Positions 41,076-49,167 of a stretch of DNA of 64,000 nt are shown piece after piece (the first letter of the stretch is position 1; every line of letters begins with the position of its first letter). The notes under the pieces were generated by a model, which did not search any database, was not told where the DNA came from, and worked only from the letters and a program-made list of their open reading frames with translations. This DNA comes from Rhizobium ruizarguesonis (GTDB lineage Bacteria; Pseudomonadota; Alphaproteobacteria; Rhizobiales; Rhizobiaceae): NCBI RefSeq assembly GCF_012349115.1, contig NZ_PQIG01000067.1:186001-250000 (forward strand). The letters are read 5' to 3'. A program made the position numbers and the translations under genes.

Positions 41076-42413
41076 TCAGCGCTTCCTTCCCTCACGGATC
41101 TGGACGAAATAGCCGTCCGTCCCGACCTGGCCGCCTTTGAGCGCGATCTGCAGGCCGTTGGTCGGCTGATAGTCGCCATGCGCAAGGCAAAGCGGAGAAC
41201 CAGGCGTCTGCGGCAGCGGAAGAAGCGTCGTCAGCGCGTCGATCTTCAACTGCCTGAGCGCATGACTTGATGTGTCGCCGCCGGCGACGACGGCACGTGA
41301 AAGCCCTTCGTTCTCGATCAGGCGGCGCAAGATCGTGCCGAGCGCGCTGCCGAGCCGGTGACGAGCGCCCGGAAGCCTGTCGATGTCGGCGCCGCGGTCG
41401 GCAGACGGACCAAGCGCGGTGTAGAGAATGACGCTCTTGCCTTGCCTGAGCTTCTGGGTGCCTGCCTCAACCGCTGCATCCACCGTCTGTTCGCCATTCT
41501 CCGAGACCAGTGCAAGCGGATCGAGCGCGATACTCTCGAAGCCGCTCTCGACAGCCGTTCGGATCTGGCGCTCGGTCGTCGGCGATACGCTGCCTGACAC
41601 GACGGCGAGGCGGTCGACCGGGCCGATATCAGGAAACTCGGCGCCGCTGTTGCCGATGAAACCGCTCCGCCGCCATGCGCTAAGCAGGGCATATTCGACA
41701 CCCGAGGAGCCGGCGACAAAACTTCCGGAGCGGCCAGTGACACGAAGCAGCTGCCGACCGGCAACCTCCTGCGTCGCCTCGGAGTCGACATCGATGAGCA
41801 GGATCCCTTCTGAAGCCGACGCCAGTTCGTCGATCCGCGCATCGGCGTCCGTCGCGGTGATGGCGACAAGATCGGCGACCAGGACGGGAAGCCGGGTCTG
41901 CTTCGACAAGTGGATCGCAAGGTCCGCCTCGTCCATCGGGGTGACCGGATGGCGGCTCATGACGGGATGGCGATCGATGCGAAAGACCCGGCCCTGGTAA
42001 GCGGCAAAGAGGTTGCCGAAAGCCGTGTAGCGCTTCAATTGCGGCGCGCCGACGATGACGGGCACGATGGATTGCCCGAACACCGTGCGGCCGATTTCGA
42101 TCGCCTTGCCGATATTGCCGATCTCGGGACTGGAATCGAAGGTCGAGCAGACCTTGTAGTGGCAGATATCAGCGCCGAGCGAATTCAGCCATTCGAAAGC
42201 GCGCGTAAGGTGCTCTCCCATCCATGCGGGCGTCTCGCTACGGCTTGTCCCGGCAATGCCGATTGCCCGGCAATCCCTGAAGCGCGCGAGCAGTTCCGGC
42301 GTTGGAACGTCGAGGAAGAGCACGGTCGAGACACCGTTCGAGGCCAGAGCCTCCATGACATCGGTGGAGCCGGTGAAGTCGTCCCCGTAATAGCTGACGA
42401 GAGGTTCATCCAT
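41076..42413 (-). CDS. oiaK: Four-carbon acid sugar kinase family (DUF1537), probable 3-oxo-isoapionate kinase
   Basis: 445-residue two-domain kinase. The N-terminal substrate domain opens VSYYGDDFTGSTDVMEAL (the DDFTG signature). The C-terminal nucleotide domain has AVVSGSVSPTTERQI and RAVVAGGDTSSHALRQL (GGDTS). Start ATG 42413, or GTG 42422, which would overlap the upstream stop as GTGA; the much longer frame to 42680 is not used. In published apionate routes OiaK phosphorylates 3-oxo-isoapionate at O4 (recalled), and its product is the substrate of the RuBisCO-like protein encoded immediately upstream. Confidence 0.8.
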   Translation of the reverse strand: MDEPLVSYYGDDFTGSTDVMEALASNGVSTVLFLDVPTPELLARFRDCRAIGIAGTSRSETPAWMGEHLTRAFEWLNSLGADICHYKVCSTFDSSPEIGNIGKAIEIGRTVFGQSIVPVIVGAPQLKRYTAFGNLFAAYQGRVFRIDRHPVMSRHPVTPMDEADLAIHLSKQTRLPVLVADLVAITATDADARIDELASASEGILLIDVDSEATQEVAGRQLLRVTGRSGSFVAGSSGVEYALLSAWRRSGFIGNSGAEFPDIGPVDRLAVVSGSVSPTTERQIRTAVESGFESIALDPLALVSENGEQTVDAAVEAGTQKLRQGKSVILYTALGPSADRGADIDRLPGARHRLGSALGTILRRLIENEGLSRAVVAGGDTSSHALRQLKIDALTTLLPLPQTPGSPLCLAHGDYQPTNGLQIALKGGQVGTDGYFVQIREGRKR

Positions 42414-42418
42414 CGCGA

Positions 42419-43675
42419 TCACGCGCCCTTGCCGTCGCTGAACTTTGCAATCGAAGCGGCGAGCTCCGGATGATCTTTCGCGTAGGTCTCCAACGGGATG
42501 TCCGCGACCGCGGCCTGCCAGGCCTGCTGCACGGCCCGAACCCCGGCCGCCGGGCCGCTGGGATGACTGACGATGCCTCCGCCGCAGAGATAGAGAAGAT
42601 CGACGGTGCGACCGGTCCGTTGATAGGTCTCGGACGCCTGTCCTCCCCACTGGCCCGAACCGGCAACCGGAAGCGGGCAATCGGAGGCATTAAACAGCGG
42701 CGTGCTCACGGCCTTGAAGGACGAGACGAAGCTGTCGTCCGGCTCCCAATACTTGACCCTGATACCGTTGATCTGGAATTGGTCGACGCCCAGCAGCCGC
42801 CAGAATTGCTGGTAGACCTTGAAATCCATGCCGGCGCCGGGGCCGCGCGTCAGCACGTCCCAACCGTTTCGATGCGCGTGCAGCACCAGATTGGAGCGCT
42901 TGCGCAGAAAGCTCATGCCGCCGAAGCCGATCGAGTTGATATTGACGACAGCGCAGTTGCCGCCGGCCTTGGCGACGGTGTCGTGGTTGCGCATCATCTC
43001 GTCGGGGTCGGCATGCGAGATGCCGAAGGCATACATGACCTTCTTGCCGGTCTTCTGCTCGTGATCGAGAATGCGCGGCATGATCGCCGCAACGCGGTCC
43101 TTGAGCGGCGAATAGGCCGGGCTCATCAGTTTTTCGTCATCCTTGATGAAGTCGACGCCGGATGAGATCAGCTCGCCGACGAGTTCCGCCGTTTCGTGCG
43201 GCCTGAGGCCAAGCGCCGGCTTGACGATCGTTCCGATGATGGGGCGACCTTCGACGCCGGTGAGGCGGCGGCTTCCAGGAATGCCGAATTGCGGTCCCGG
43301 ATGCGCGCTCCCGAAGGCGTCGGGCAGCGTCATGTCGACGATGCGGATGCCGGTCATGCCCTTGATGGAATAGACGCCGCCGATCGCAATGGTCATCAAT
43401 GCCGAAAGGTCGGTGCCGATCGCGTCCAGCGGAAAGGCGATGTCGACATCGGCACGATTGAGCAGTGTGCCGGGGGCGACCTCGGGCCAGGTTGGATGGC
43501 GCGCATCTTCGAGTGAGCGGATCGCCAGCACGCGGGCGGCGACACGCGACTTCAGCTCTTCGGTTTCGCCCGGGACGGGCACGAAGGTGCCGGTCGACTG
43601 GTCGCTCGCGATCTTTTCCGCCATCGCCTCGACGCTGCCGGGCGTTTCGATACGATAGGTCAGGGTAATCATCAT
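42419..43675 (-). CDS. RuBisCO-like protein, probable 3-oxo-isoapionate-4-phosphate decarboxylase or transcarboxylase (OiaX/OiaT type)
   Basis: 418-residue RuBisCO large-subunit homologue. The carbamylated-lysine/metal site is intact: K178-D179-D180-E181 in GVDFIKDDEKLMSP, matching K201-D203-E204 of true RuBisCO. K152 in IVKPALGL matches K175, but the following K177 position is Ala154, and no lysine-bearing loop 6 is evident, so CO2 fixation is not expected. The adjacent kinase and oxidoisomerase point to a role in D-apionate breakdown: either decarboxylation to L-erythrulose 1-phosphate or transcarboxylation/hydrolysis to 3-phosphoglycerate and glycolate. Start ATGATG at 43675/43672; a frame to 43714 exists. 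First gene of its unit, divergent from the GntR regulator. Confidence 0.85.
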   Translation of the reverse strand: MMITLTYRIETPGSVEAMAEKIASDQSTGTFVPVPGETEELKSRVAARVLAIRSLEDARHPTWPEVAPGTLLNRADVDIAFPLDAIGTDLSALMTIAIGGVYSIKGMTGIRIVDMTLPDAFGSAHPGPQFGIPGSRRLTGVEGRPIIGTIVKPALGLRPHETAELVGELISSGVDFIKDDEKLMSPAYSPLKDRVAAIMPRILDHEQKTGKKVMYAFGISHADPDEMMRNHDTVAKAGGNCAVVNINSIGFGGMSFLRKRSNLVLHAHRNGWDVLTRGPGAGMDFKVYQQFWRLLGVDQFQINGIRVKYWEPDDSFVSSFKAVSTPLFNASDCPLPVAGSGQWGGQASETYQRTGRTVDLLYLCGGGIVSHPSGPAAGVRAVQQAWQAAVADIPLETYAKDHPELAASIAKFSDGKGA

Positions 43676-43723
43676 GGAACGGACGGTTGCTCCTCTCGCC
43701 CGGCAGATTGCCATGGCGTCAAC

Positions 43724-43743
43724 TCATGATCTGGTATAATGAG
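43724..43743. promoter_or_regulatory. Shared operator element, copy 3
   Basis: TCATGATCTGGTATAATGAG lies in the 160-bp gap between the divergent RuBisCO-like and GntR-regulator genes, about 50 bp from the former. It contains TATAAT (43735-43740), so bound regulator could cover a promoter. It is similar to the copies at 31106 and 40976. Confidence 0.68.
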
Positions 43744-43835
43744 TATTCCAACTTATGAAAAGTAGAATCTTCGGATCCGCAAATTTTCGCTGACAGCTTT
43801 GTTCTCGACCCGGAAAACTGTTAGGAGGAAACATT

Positions 43836-44558
43836 TTGAGCCAGCGAGATGTGATGACCCAGCCCCTCGAACAAATCGTCCGCCGGAAACTCTCTGACGA
43901 AGTGTTTGATCGACTTGAGCGAATGATCACCTCGGGCGAGCTTCAGCCCGGCGACGAAATGCCCTCCGAGCGCGTGCTGATGGAACGCTTCGGCGTCGGC
44001 CGGCCGGCGATCAGGGAGGCCATGCAGTCCCTTGCCAACAAGGGTCTGGTCAGCATTTCGCACGGTGAGCGGGCGAAGGTTCTCCGGCTGACGGCAAAAT
44101 CGATATTCCGCCAGGTCGATCTCACCGCCAAGATCATGCTGTCGCAATCGTCGGACTCGTTGGAATACCTCAAGAGCGCCCGCATCTTCTTCGAGCGGGG
44201 CATGGCGCGAGAGGCCGCGCAGCGGGCCTCCGCAAATGATATCGCCGATCTCAGGAACATTATCGAACGCCAGCGAATGTCGCTTGGGCGGGCCGAAGAG
44301 TTTATCGACGCGGACATGGAATTCCACACCCGCATCGCGCAGATATCAGGCAACCCGATCTACGTCGCCGTCAGCGAAGCAATGCTTGCCTGGCTGAAGG
44401 AATATCACACCGAGATGCTGATCTGGACCGGCAAGGAAAAATTCACGCTCGCCGAACACGACGAAATCGTCGATCGCCTTGAAGCAAACGACGTGGATGG
44501 CTCTGAAACAGCACTCCTCAAGCATCTCGAGCGGTCGCGAGCGCTTTACGCGAAGTAA
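43836..44558 (+). CDS. GntR-family (NanR/FadR-type) transcriptional regulator
   Basis: 240 residues. The N-terminal winged HTH (about 12-80) contains GDEMPSERVLMERFGVGRPAIREAMQSLANKGLV. The C-terminal FCD domain (about 95-230) has the metal-ligand pattern DADMEFHTRIAQISGN and LAEHDEIVDRLEANDVD. The start is TTG 43836, supported by AGGAGG 7 nt upstream; ATG 43854 is the alternative. It is divergent from the RuBisCO-like gene and next to one of three similar operator copies, so it is the likely controller of the 25-44 kb sugar genes. NanR-type proteins bind GGTATA repeats, like the core seen here. Confidence 0.9.
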   Translation: MSQRDVMTQPLEQIVRRKLSDEVFDRLERMITSGELQPGDEMPSERVLMERFGVGRPAIREAMQSLANKGLVSISHGERAKVLRLTAKSIFRQVDLTAKIMLSQSSDSLEYLKSARIFFERGMAREAAQRASANDIADLRNIIERQRMSLGRAEEFIDADMEFHTRIAQISGNPIYVAVSEAMLAWLKEYHTEMLIWTGKEKFTLAEHDEIVDRLEANDVDGSETALLKHLERSRALYAK

Positions 44559-44597
44559 TTAACACGAACTCGGCGATCGCCGCTGGCCGACGCTGAA

Positions 44598-45305
44598 TTA
44601 GCTGGTCTCCTGTGCCACCGCGTCGCGTGCTTCTTGCGCCTGCGCCCGCCATTGCTTGACCAATTCCCGCCTCTTTCCGGGATAGCGATCGGCCAGGAGT
44701 GCGGCATCGAGGATACGGTCGGCGCGAAACATCCGGAAATCCCGTCGCAGTTCGCACCACCCGGCGATGATCCGCCTGGAATCGAAGAAGGCGACCGCAA
44801 TCGGCCATATGATGCGGTGGCTGTCGGCATCTCCGGCATCTCTATAGATGATCCGCAGCTTCATCTGTTGCTGCATGGCCTGACGCAGGATCTTGAGGCT
44901 GATTGCGGGTGCCGGCAGCGAGGGGAGGCCGATATGGAAATCATTGTCGGTCAATCCATGACGGAGTTCCGACGGGAGCACGGCTTCGATCTTGGCAAGG
45001 GCGTCCTGAGCCGCCGCGCGTAGATCCTCGTCCGTCTGACGGGTGACCCATTGCACGCCCAGTGTGATCGCCTTGATTTCCGCTTCCGAGAACATGAGAG
45101 GCGGCAGTATGAAACCCGGCTTCAGCACATAGCCGAAACCGGGCTCCCCTTCGATCTCAGCGCCGATGGATTGCAGCAACGAGATGTCCCGGTAGATCGT
45201 CCGCAGGGAAACGCCCGTTTCTTGCGCGAGATAGTTCCCGGAGACCGCTTGGCGATGGCGGCGGAGAATCTGGAGAATTTCGAACAATCTCTGGCTTTGG
45301 GACAT
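44598..45305 (-). CDS. WYL-domain HTH transcriptional regulator (YafY/DeoR-like)
   Basis: 235 residues. The N-terminal HTH_11 (about 1-60) has SGNYLAQETGVSLRTIYRDISLLQSIG. The WYL-type ligand domain (about 130-210) has LRIIYRDAGDADSHRIIWPIAVAFFDSRRIIAGWCELRRDFRMFR in place of the W-Y-L triplet. Such proteins usually repress a neighbouring small operon. The candidates are the truncated dehydrogenase remnant and the SnoaL-like gene on its right, both on the same strand. Confidence 0.87.
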   Translation of the reverse strand: MSQSQRLFEILQILRRHRQAVSGNYLAQETGVSLRTIYRDISLLQSIGAEIEGEPGFGYVLKPGFILPPLMFSEAEIKAITLGVQWVTRQTDEDLRAAAQDALAKIEAVLPSELRHGLTDNDFHIGLPSLPAPAISLKILRQAMQQQMKLRIIYRDAGDADSHRIIWPIAVAFFDSRRIIAGWCELRRDFRMFRADRILDAALLADRYPGKRRELVKQWRAQAQEARDAVAQETS

Positions 45306-45363
45306 GACTATATCTTAGCACAGCTTCTGCCGGTGCTGCCGAAGGGGCTCCGGAGTATCGGTC

Positions 45364-45561
45364 TCAATTCACACGGACCAGGACCTTTCCGTTGCTCTTG
45401 CGGCCATGTTCCAGAGCCGTCAGCGTCCCTATTCCATCGCTCAACGGTACGATTTCGGAAACCGGAAGCTTCAGCCTACCCTCGTCTGCGGCACGGGCAA
45501 GCCCGTCCAGGATGTCGGTCCGAGCGGTGCAGATGATTGGCTTCAGCCTGCGGTCGACCAT
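45364..45561 (-). pseudogene. C-terminal remnant of an MDR-family oxidoreductase
   Basis: Only about 65 residues remain. They contain DGLARAADEGRLKLPVSEIVPL and GTLTALEHGRKSNGKVLVRVN, the usual C-terminal end of a quinone-oxidoreductase-type dehydrogenase. The cofactor and catalytic domains are missing; the SnoaL-like gene begins where they should be. WYL-type repressors often sit beside such dehydrogenases, so this was probably once the regulated target. Confidence 0.7.
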
Positions 45562-45569
45562 CGCTAAGT

Positions 45570-45947
45570 TCAGTGCGGCTTGACCGTCGCCATGTACTCG
45601 GCGAACGGCGCGGAGTCGTAGATCACGTCGGTGGATGCGATCTTCCCGCCGTTGACCGTGATGAGCTCGACGGTCAAGGCGCGCGGAACAGGATGGGTTT
45701 CGACTTCATAGACGATGACGGCCTGATCATCATCGCCGTAGACAGCGAGAATGTTCACGCTTTTGATCATGCGCGCAAAGCCTTCGTGGAAGCCGCGAAA
45801 TGCCTGCGTGCCGCTCAGTTTGCCGATCGGCGACGAGCAGACGACGTCCTCGGCCGAGATTTCAAGAATAGTGTCGATGTCTTTGCTGGAGATCGCTTCG
45901 ATATAGGTGCAGGCAATTGCTGTCGCGCGTCCGGTGTGTTCAGCCAT
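45570..45947 (-). CDS. SnoaL-like / NTF2-fold protein
   Basis: 125 residues in a single NTF2-like domain (AEHTGRATAIACTYIEAISSKDIDTIL, then SPIGKLSGTQAFRGFHEGFARMI and VELITVNGGKIASTDVIYDSAPF). No signal peptide. ATG 45947 has AAGGA about 7 nt upstream; the frame extends to 46007 without support. Substrate unknown. The dehydrogenase remnant follows it by 8 bp on the same strand. Confidence 0.78.
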   Translation of the reverse strand: MAEHTGRATAIACTYIEAISSKDIDTILEISAEDVVCSSPIGKLSGTQAFRGFHEGFARMIKSVNILAVYGDDDQAVIVYEVETHPVPRALTVELITVNGGKIASTDVIYDSAPFAEYMATVKPH

Positions 45948-46219
45948 GATCATGTCCTTTCGTTGGTGATGTTTGGCCGAAATGGTCTTACCGAGGGTTA
46001 GTGACACGATATGTCAGCATTAAGCGCCATTTGATTGTTTTCTAGATATTTTGCTATTAAAACGTGTAAAACCATAAAGCTGCTGGTGTGCCCGACACTC
46101 AGATCGCCGCTGGTGGCGTTTGCTGCCGCGTTTCGCGCATTTGTAAGCAGCAGCTAGGGAACAATGACGCGTTGGCGAGGTTCTGAATGATCACGCAAAG
46201 ATCCTAAGGAGGACGTCAG

Positions 46220-46525
46220 ATGCGTATGAAACTCGTAGCAGCTTCGGTGCTCGCTATCGGCATGGCCACGTCTGCTTTCGCCCAATCCAATCCGGCGCCG
46301 GCCGGGGCCACGATCGACAAGAACCACGTCGATCAGGGTGGCGCGAAGGTCAAAACACCGATGGGAACCGACACCACCACGACAAACTCCACGACCGGCG
46401 GCACGATGAAGACAGGCAGGACCAAGTGCCCCAACCCGGTCAACAACTCCAGCAATCTTCAAACGCAAGGCGGCACAAGCAACGCCACGCCGATGGATGA
46501 GGCCTGCGCAGCGCATAACAATTGA
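46220..46525 (+). CDS. Small exported Thr/Asn-rich protein
   Basis: 101 residues: a clean signal peptide (about 1-21, ending AFA) and a mature part of about 80 residues rich in Thr, Asn, Gly and Ser, with two cysteines (in GRTKCPNPVNNSS and MDEACAAHNN) that could form a disulfide. No known domain recognised. Expression looks real: AAGGAGG is ideally placed before the ATG and a strong terminator follows. Confidence 0.75.
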   Translation: MRMKLVAASVLAIGMATSAFAQSNPAPAGATIDKNHVDQGGAKVKTPMGTDTTTTNSTTGGTMKTGRTKCPNPVNNSSNLQTQGGTSNATPMDEACAAHNN

Positions 46526-46535
46526 TCGCCTTCTT

Positions 46536-46569
46536 CGCAAAGAACCCCGCTTCGGCGGGGTTCTTTGCG
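46536..46569 (+). terminator. Strong hairpin with TTCG tetraloop
   Basis: A perfect 15-bp stem (46536-46550 with 46555-46569) closes a TTCG tetraloop, 10 bp after the small exported protein's stop. The CTTT within the 3' arm is the only T-rich part. Very stable; probably a terminator. Confidence 0.8.
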
Positions 46570-46657
46570 CCGGGCTTCGGCCTATGGCTTGAACTCTCCT
46601 TCTGAGTTTATGCGGCGGATTGACGCACAACTCCAGTAATGCTATTCACGTGCTAAT

Positions 46658-46676
46658 TGGTCAGGCCAGTTGACCA
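46658..46676. promoter_or_regulatory. Inverted repeat upstream of the UxuR-like GntR gene
   Basis: TGGTCA (46658-46663) and TGACCA (46671-46676) with a 7-nt spacer, 40 bp before the regulator's ATG. TGGT-N-ACCA symmetry is usual for FadR-type GntR proteins, so this is a candidate autoregulatory operator, possibly also governing the TRAP operon. Confidence 0.5.
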
Positions 46677-46716
46677 GCTGCGCGCTTGAGGAGAAGCTCG
46701 CCTAGGGAGGCCCACG

Positions 46717-47475
46717 ATGTTTTCGCCTGTTGAATCACGCCGCCTTTATCGGCAGGTCGCGGATCAGATTCGCTTGATGATCGCCAGCGGCGAGCTTGCC
46801 GTTGGCCAGCGGCTGCCGGCCGAGCGCGACCTGGCGGAGCAACTGTCGGTTTCACGCCCGACCGTCCGCGAGGCGCTGATCGTCCTTGAGGTCGAGGGCC
46901 TCGTCAACATCCGCATGGGATCCGGCATCTATGTGGTGCGCCAGCATGCTGCGACCGTCACCGGGGCCGAGCGCGAGCCGGTGGAGGGGCCGTTCGAGCT
47001 GCTGCAGGCGCGCGCCATTATCGAATGCGCCATCGCCGAAGAAGCTGCCGGTCGCGCCAAACCGGACGATATCGCTCTGCTCGATGAAGCTCTGACGCGT
47101 ATGGGTGGCGTGGTCAACGATGCAATCGCAGTGCTCGATGCCGATCGCGCCTTCCACACCGGCATTGCCGCCATCGTCGGGAATGCGACATTGATCCGTG
47201 TCACGGGTGAGATGTTCGACATGCGCATGACCCCTTATTTCGCAAGGCTCGCCAGCCACTTCGAGGGGCCTACGACATGGCGCAGCGCCCTGGACGAGCA
47301 TCGGGCCATTCGCGACGCGATCGCTGCCGGCGATGCCGCTGGCGCCAAGGCGGCCATGCGCGCCCATCTCACAATGTCGCAGAAGAGGTTCTCCGAGAGC
47401 TTCGGGGAGGAGTTCTCGGGGGAAGAGGAGCGCGGACGCAACAAGCGGCCGCCGAAAGGAACTGCCAAGACTTAA
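46717..47475 (+). CDS. GntR-family transcriptional regulator (FadR/UxuR type)
   Basis: 252 residues: winged HTH (about 8-78, with GQRLPAERDLAEQLSVSRPTVREALIVLEVEGLV) and FCD ligand domain (about 95-225, with LDADRAFHTGIAAIVGN and LDEHRAIRDAIAAGDA carrying the metal/ligand histidines). The last 25 residues are charged and disordered-looking. GGGAGG precedes the ATG. Immediately upstream of the TRAP transporter genes; the likely inducer is a uronate or aldonate (inference from family and neighbours). Confidence 0.9.
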   Translation: MFSPVESRRLYRQVADQIRLMIASGELAVGQRLPAERDLAEQLSVSRPTVREALIVLEVEGLVNIRMGSGIYVVRQHAATVTGAEREPVEGPFELLQARAIIECAIAEEAAGRAKPDDIALLDEALTRMGGVVNDAIAVLDADRAFHTGIAAIVGNATLIRVTGEMFDMRMTPYFARLASHFEGPTTWRSALDEHRAIRDAIAAGDAAGAKAAMRAHLTMSQKRFSESFGEEFSGEEERGRNKRPPKGTAKT

Positions 47476-47498
47476 CCCAAGCTCGGGAGGAGAGAGCA

Positions 47499-48473
47499 AT
47501 GAAAAGCAGACTGGCAACGATACTTTGCACTGCAGCCGCGATCATGGCGAGCAGCGCGATCGTGCATGCCCAGACAGTGCTGAAATGGGCGCATGTCTAT
47601 GAAACGTCAGAGCCCTTCCACACGGATTCTGTCTGGGCCGCGGAAGAGATCAACAAGCGCACCGATGGGCGCTACAAGATCGAGGTCTATCCGGCATCGC
47701 AGCTCGGCAAGGAAGCCGACATCAACCAGGGCCTCAAGCTCGGGACCGTCGACATCATCATCTCGGGATCGAGCTTCGCGGCACGCGACTACAAGCCGAT
47801 CGGCGTGACTTACTTCCCCTATATCTTCCGCGGTCCCGATCACTTGATCGCCTACACCAAGAGCGATGTCTTCAAGCGTCTTGCCAAAGGCTATGAAGAC
47901 AAGACCGGCAACCACATCGCCGCCGTCAGCTATTACGGCACGCGCCATACGACATCAAACAAGCCGATTGCCAAATGCGCCGATATGCAGGGCTTGAAGA
48001 TCCGGGTGCCTGACGTTCCGGCCTATCTCGCCATGCCGCGCGCCTGCGGCGCCAACACCACGCCGATCGCCTTTGCCGAGGTCTATCTCGCCTTGCAGAA
48101 CGGCACGGTCGAGGCACAGGAAAATCCGCTGACGACAATCGAGGCGAAGAAGTTCTACGAAGTCCAGAAGAACATCATCCTCACCGGCCACATCGTCGAT
48201 CACCTCAACACCGTGATCTCGAAGACGCGGTGGGCGAGCCTTTCCGACGAGGACAAGAAGATCTTCGGCGAGGTTATGCAGGAGGCGGCCGAGCGCACCA
48301 GCAAGACGATCGCCGGCAAGGAAAATAACCTCATCGCGACCTTCAAGGAAAAGGGCCTGAATGTCACCGAGGTCGACAAAGCCGATTTCGAAAAGACCGT
48401 GATGGAAAAGGTCAAGTTCGAGGATTTCGGTTACGAGAAGGCCGATTGGGAAGCAATCCGCGCGATCCAGTAA
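47499..48473 (+). CDS. TRAP transporter substrate-binding protein (DctP type)
   Basis: 324 residues with a signal peptide (about 1-24, ending HAQ). Family motifs: QTVLKWAHVYETSEPFHTDSVWAA at the N-lobe, IEVYPASQLGKEADINQGLKLGTVDI, KIRVPDVPAYLAM with the conserved Arg that salt-bridges the substrate carboxylate, and EVYLALQNGTVEAQENPLTTI. Substrate is an organic or sugar acid. GGGAGGAGAG precedes the ATG. First gene of the transporter operon. Confidence 0.93.
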   Translation: MKSRLATILCTAAAIMASSAIVHAQTVLKWAHVYETSEPFHTDSVWAAEEINKRTDGRYKIEVYPASQLGKEADINQGLKLGTVDIIISGSSFAARDYKPIGVTYFPYIFRGPDHLIAYTKSDVFKRLAKGYEDKTGNHIAAVSYYGTRHTTSNKPIAKCADMQGLKIRVPDVPAYLAMPRACGANTTPIAFAEVYLALQNGTVEAQENPLTTIEAKKFYEVQKNIILTGHIVDHLNTVISKTRWASLSDEDKKIFGEVMQEAAERTSKTIAGKENNLIATFKEKGLNVTEVDKADFEKTVMEKVKFEDFGYEKADWEAIRAIQ

Positions 48474-48481
48474 ACTACGCG

Positions 48482-48520
48482 GCGCGGCGCCTTACAGCGC
48501 CGCGCGTCTTTCAGACGCGC
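48482..48520 (+). other. Intercistronic stem-loops between dctP and dctQ
   Basis: A perfect 9-bp stem (48482-48490 with 48497-48505) is followed by an overlapping second inverted repeat (about 48502-48520, GCGTCT/AGACGC). The two hairpins are mutually exclusive. No T-run follows. Probably protects the binding-protein message and reduces permease expression. Confidence 0.55.
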
Positions 48521-48590
48521 AAGGACGCTGTAACACTTTGGTTGCTGCAGACGCCGCGCTCCTTCATTCCGATCTGGAACAGGGCCGATC

Positions 48591-49163
48591 ATGTCGCAAG
48601 AAATTCATACGCAAATCACGGCCGAAGAAATCGGTCACGAGTTCGAAGGGCACGCGCCGACCGCAAACGTCTCGGACTATGCCATCGAGGACTGGATCAC
48701 GCTGCTCGTCTTCTGGCTGATGGCCGGTTGCGTGTTCCTGCAGTTCTTCACGCGCTATGTGCTGAACGACAGCTACGCATGGACCGAGGAGATCGCGATC
48801 AATTGTCTGATCGGTGTCGTCTTTCTCGGTTCCGTCATGTGCGTGCGCACGTCGCGGCATATCCAGGTGGACGTGTTCTATCACTATATGCCAGCAGGCC
48901 TGGCACGCGTGCTCGCCACTTTCGTCGATATCGTCCGCATCGGCTTCTTCGCCTATGGCTGCCATCTGATGTGGCGTTACGTCGACATCGTGGCGGACGA
49001 GCAGATGGTCACCATCGATCTGCCGCGCAACATCGTCTTCTACAGCGTTCTCATCGCCTTCGTGTTGATGCTGATCCGCGCGATCGTCGTCTTCATCGCC
49101 AACATGCGCCGCGGCTACTCCGTTCTGGAGCGCCCCGAAGAATTCCAGACCGTCGAGGATTGA
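48591..49163 (+). CDS. TRAP transporter small permease (DctQ type)
   Basis: 190-residue inner-membrane protein with four predicted helices. The family hallmark YAWTEEIAINCLIGVVFLGS (W-x-EE) lies in helix 2. An N-terminal cytoplasmic extension of about 40 residues is present. The ribosome site is weak, in line with lower expression than the binding protein. It is followed after 4 bp by dctM. Confidence 0.9.
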   Translation: MSQEIHTQITAEEIGHEFEGHAPTANVSDYAIEDWITLLVFWLMAGCVFLQFFTRYVLNDSYAWTEEIAINCLIGVVFLGSVMCVRTSRHIQVDVFYHYMPAGLARVLATFVDIVRIGFFAYGCHLMWRYVDIVADEQMVTIDLPRNIVFYSVLIAFVLMLIRAIVVFIANMRRGYSVLERPEEFQTVED

Positions 49164-49167
49164 TCCG

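Noticed and set aside
42419..43675. Genuine RuBisCO for CO2 fixation
   Set aside because: The second active-site lysine and a loop-6 lysine are missing, there is no small subunit or phosphoribulokinase gene, and the neighbours are sugar-acid catabolic enzymes.
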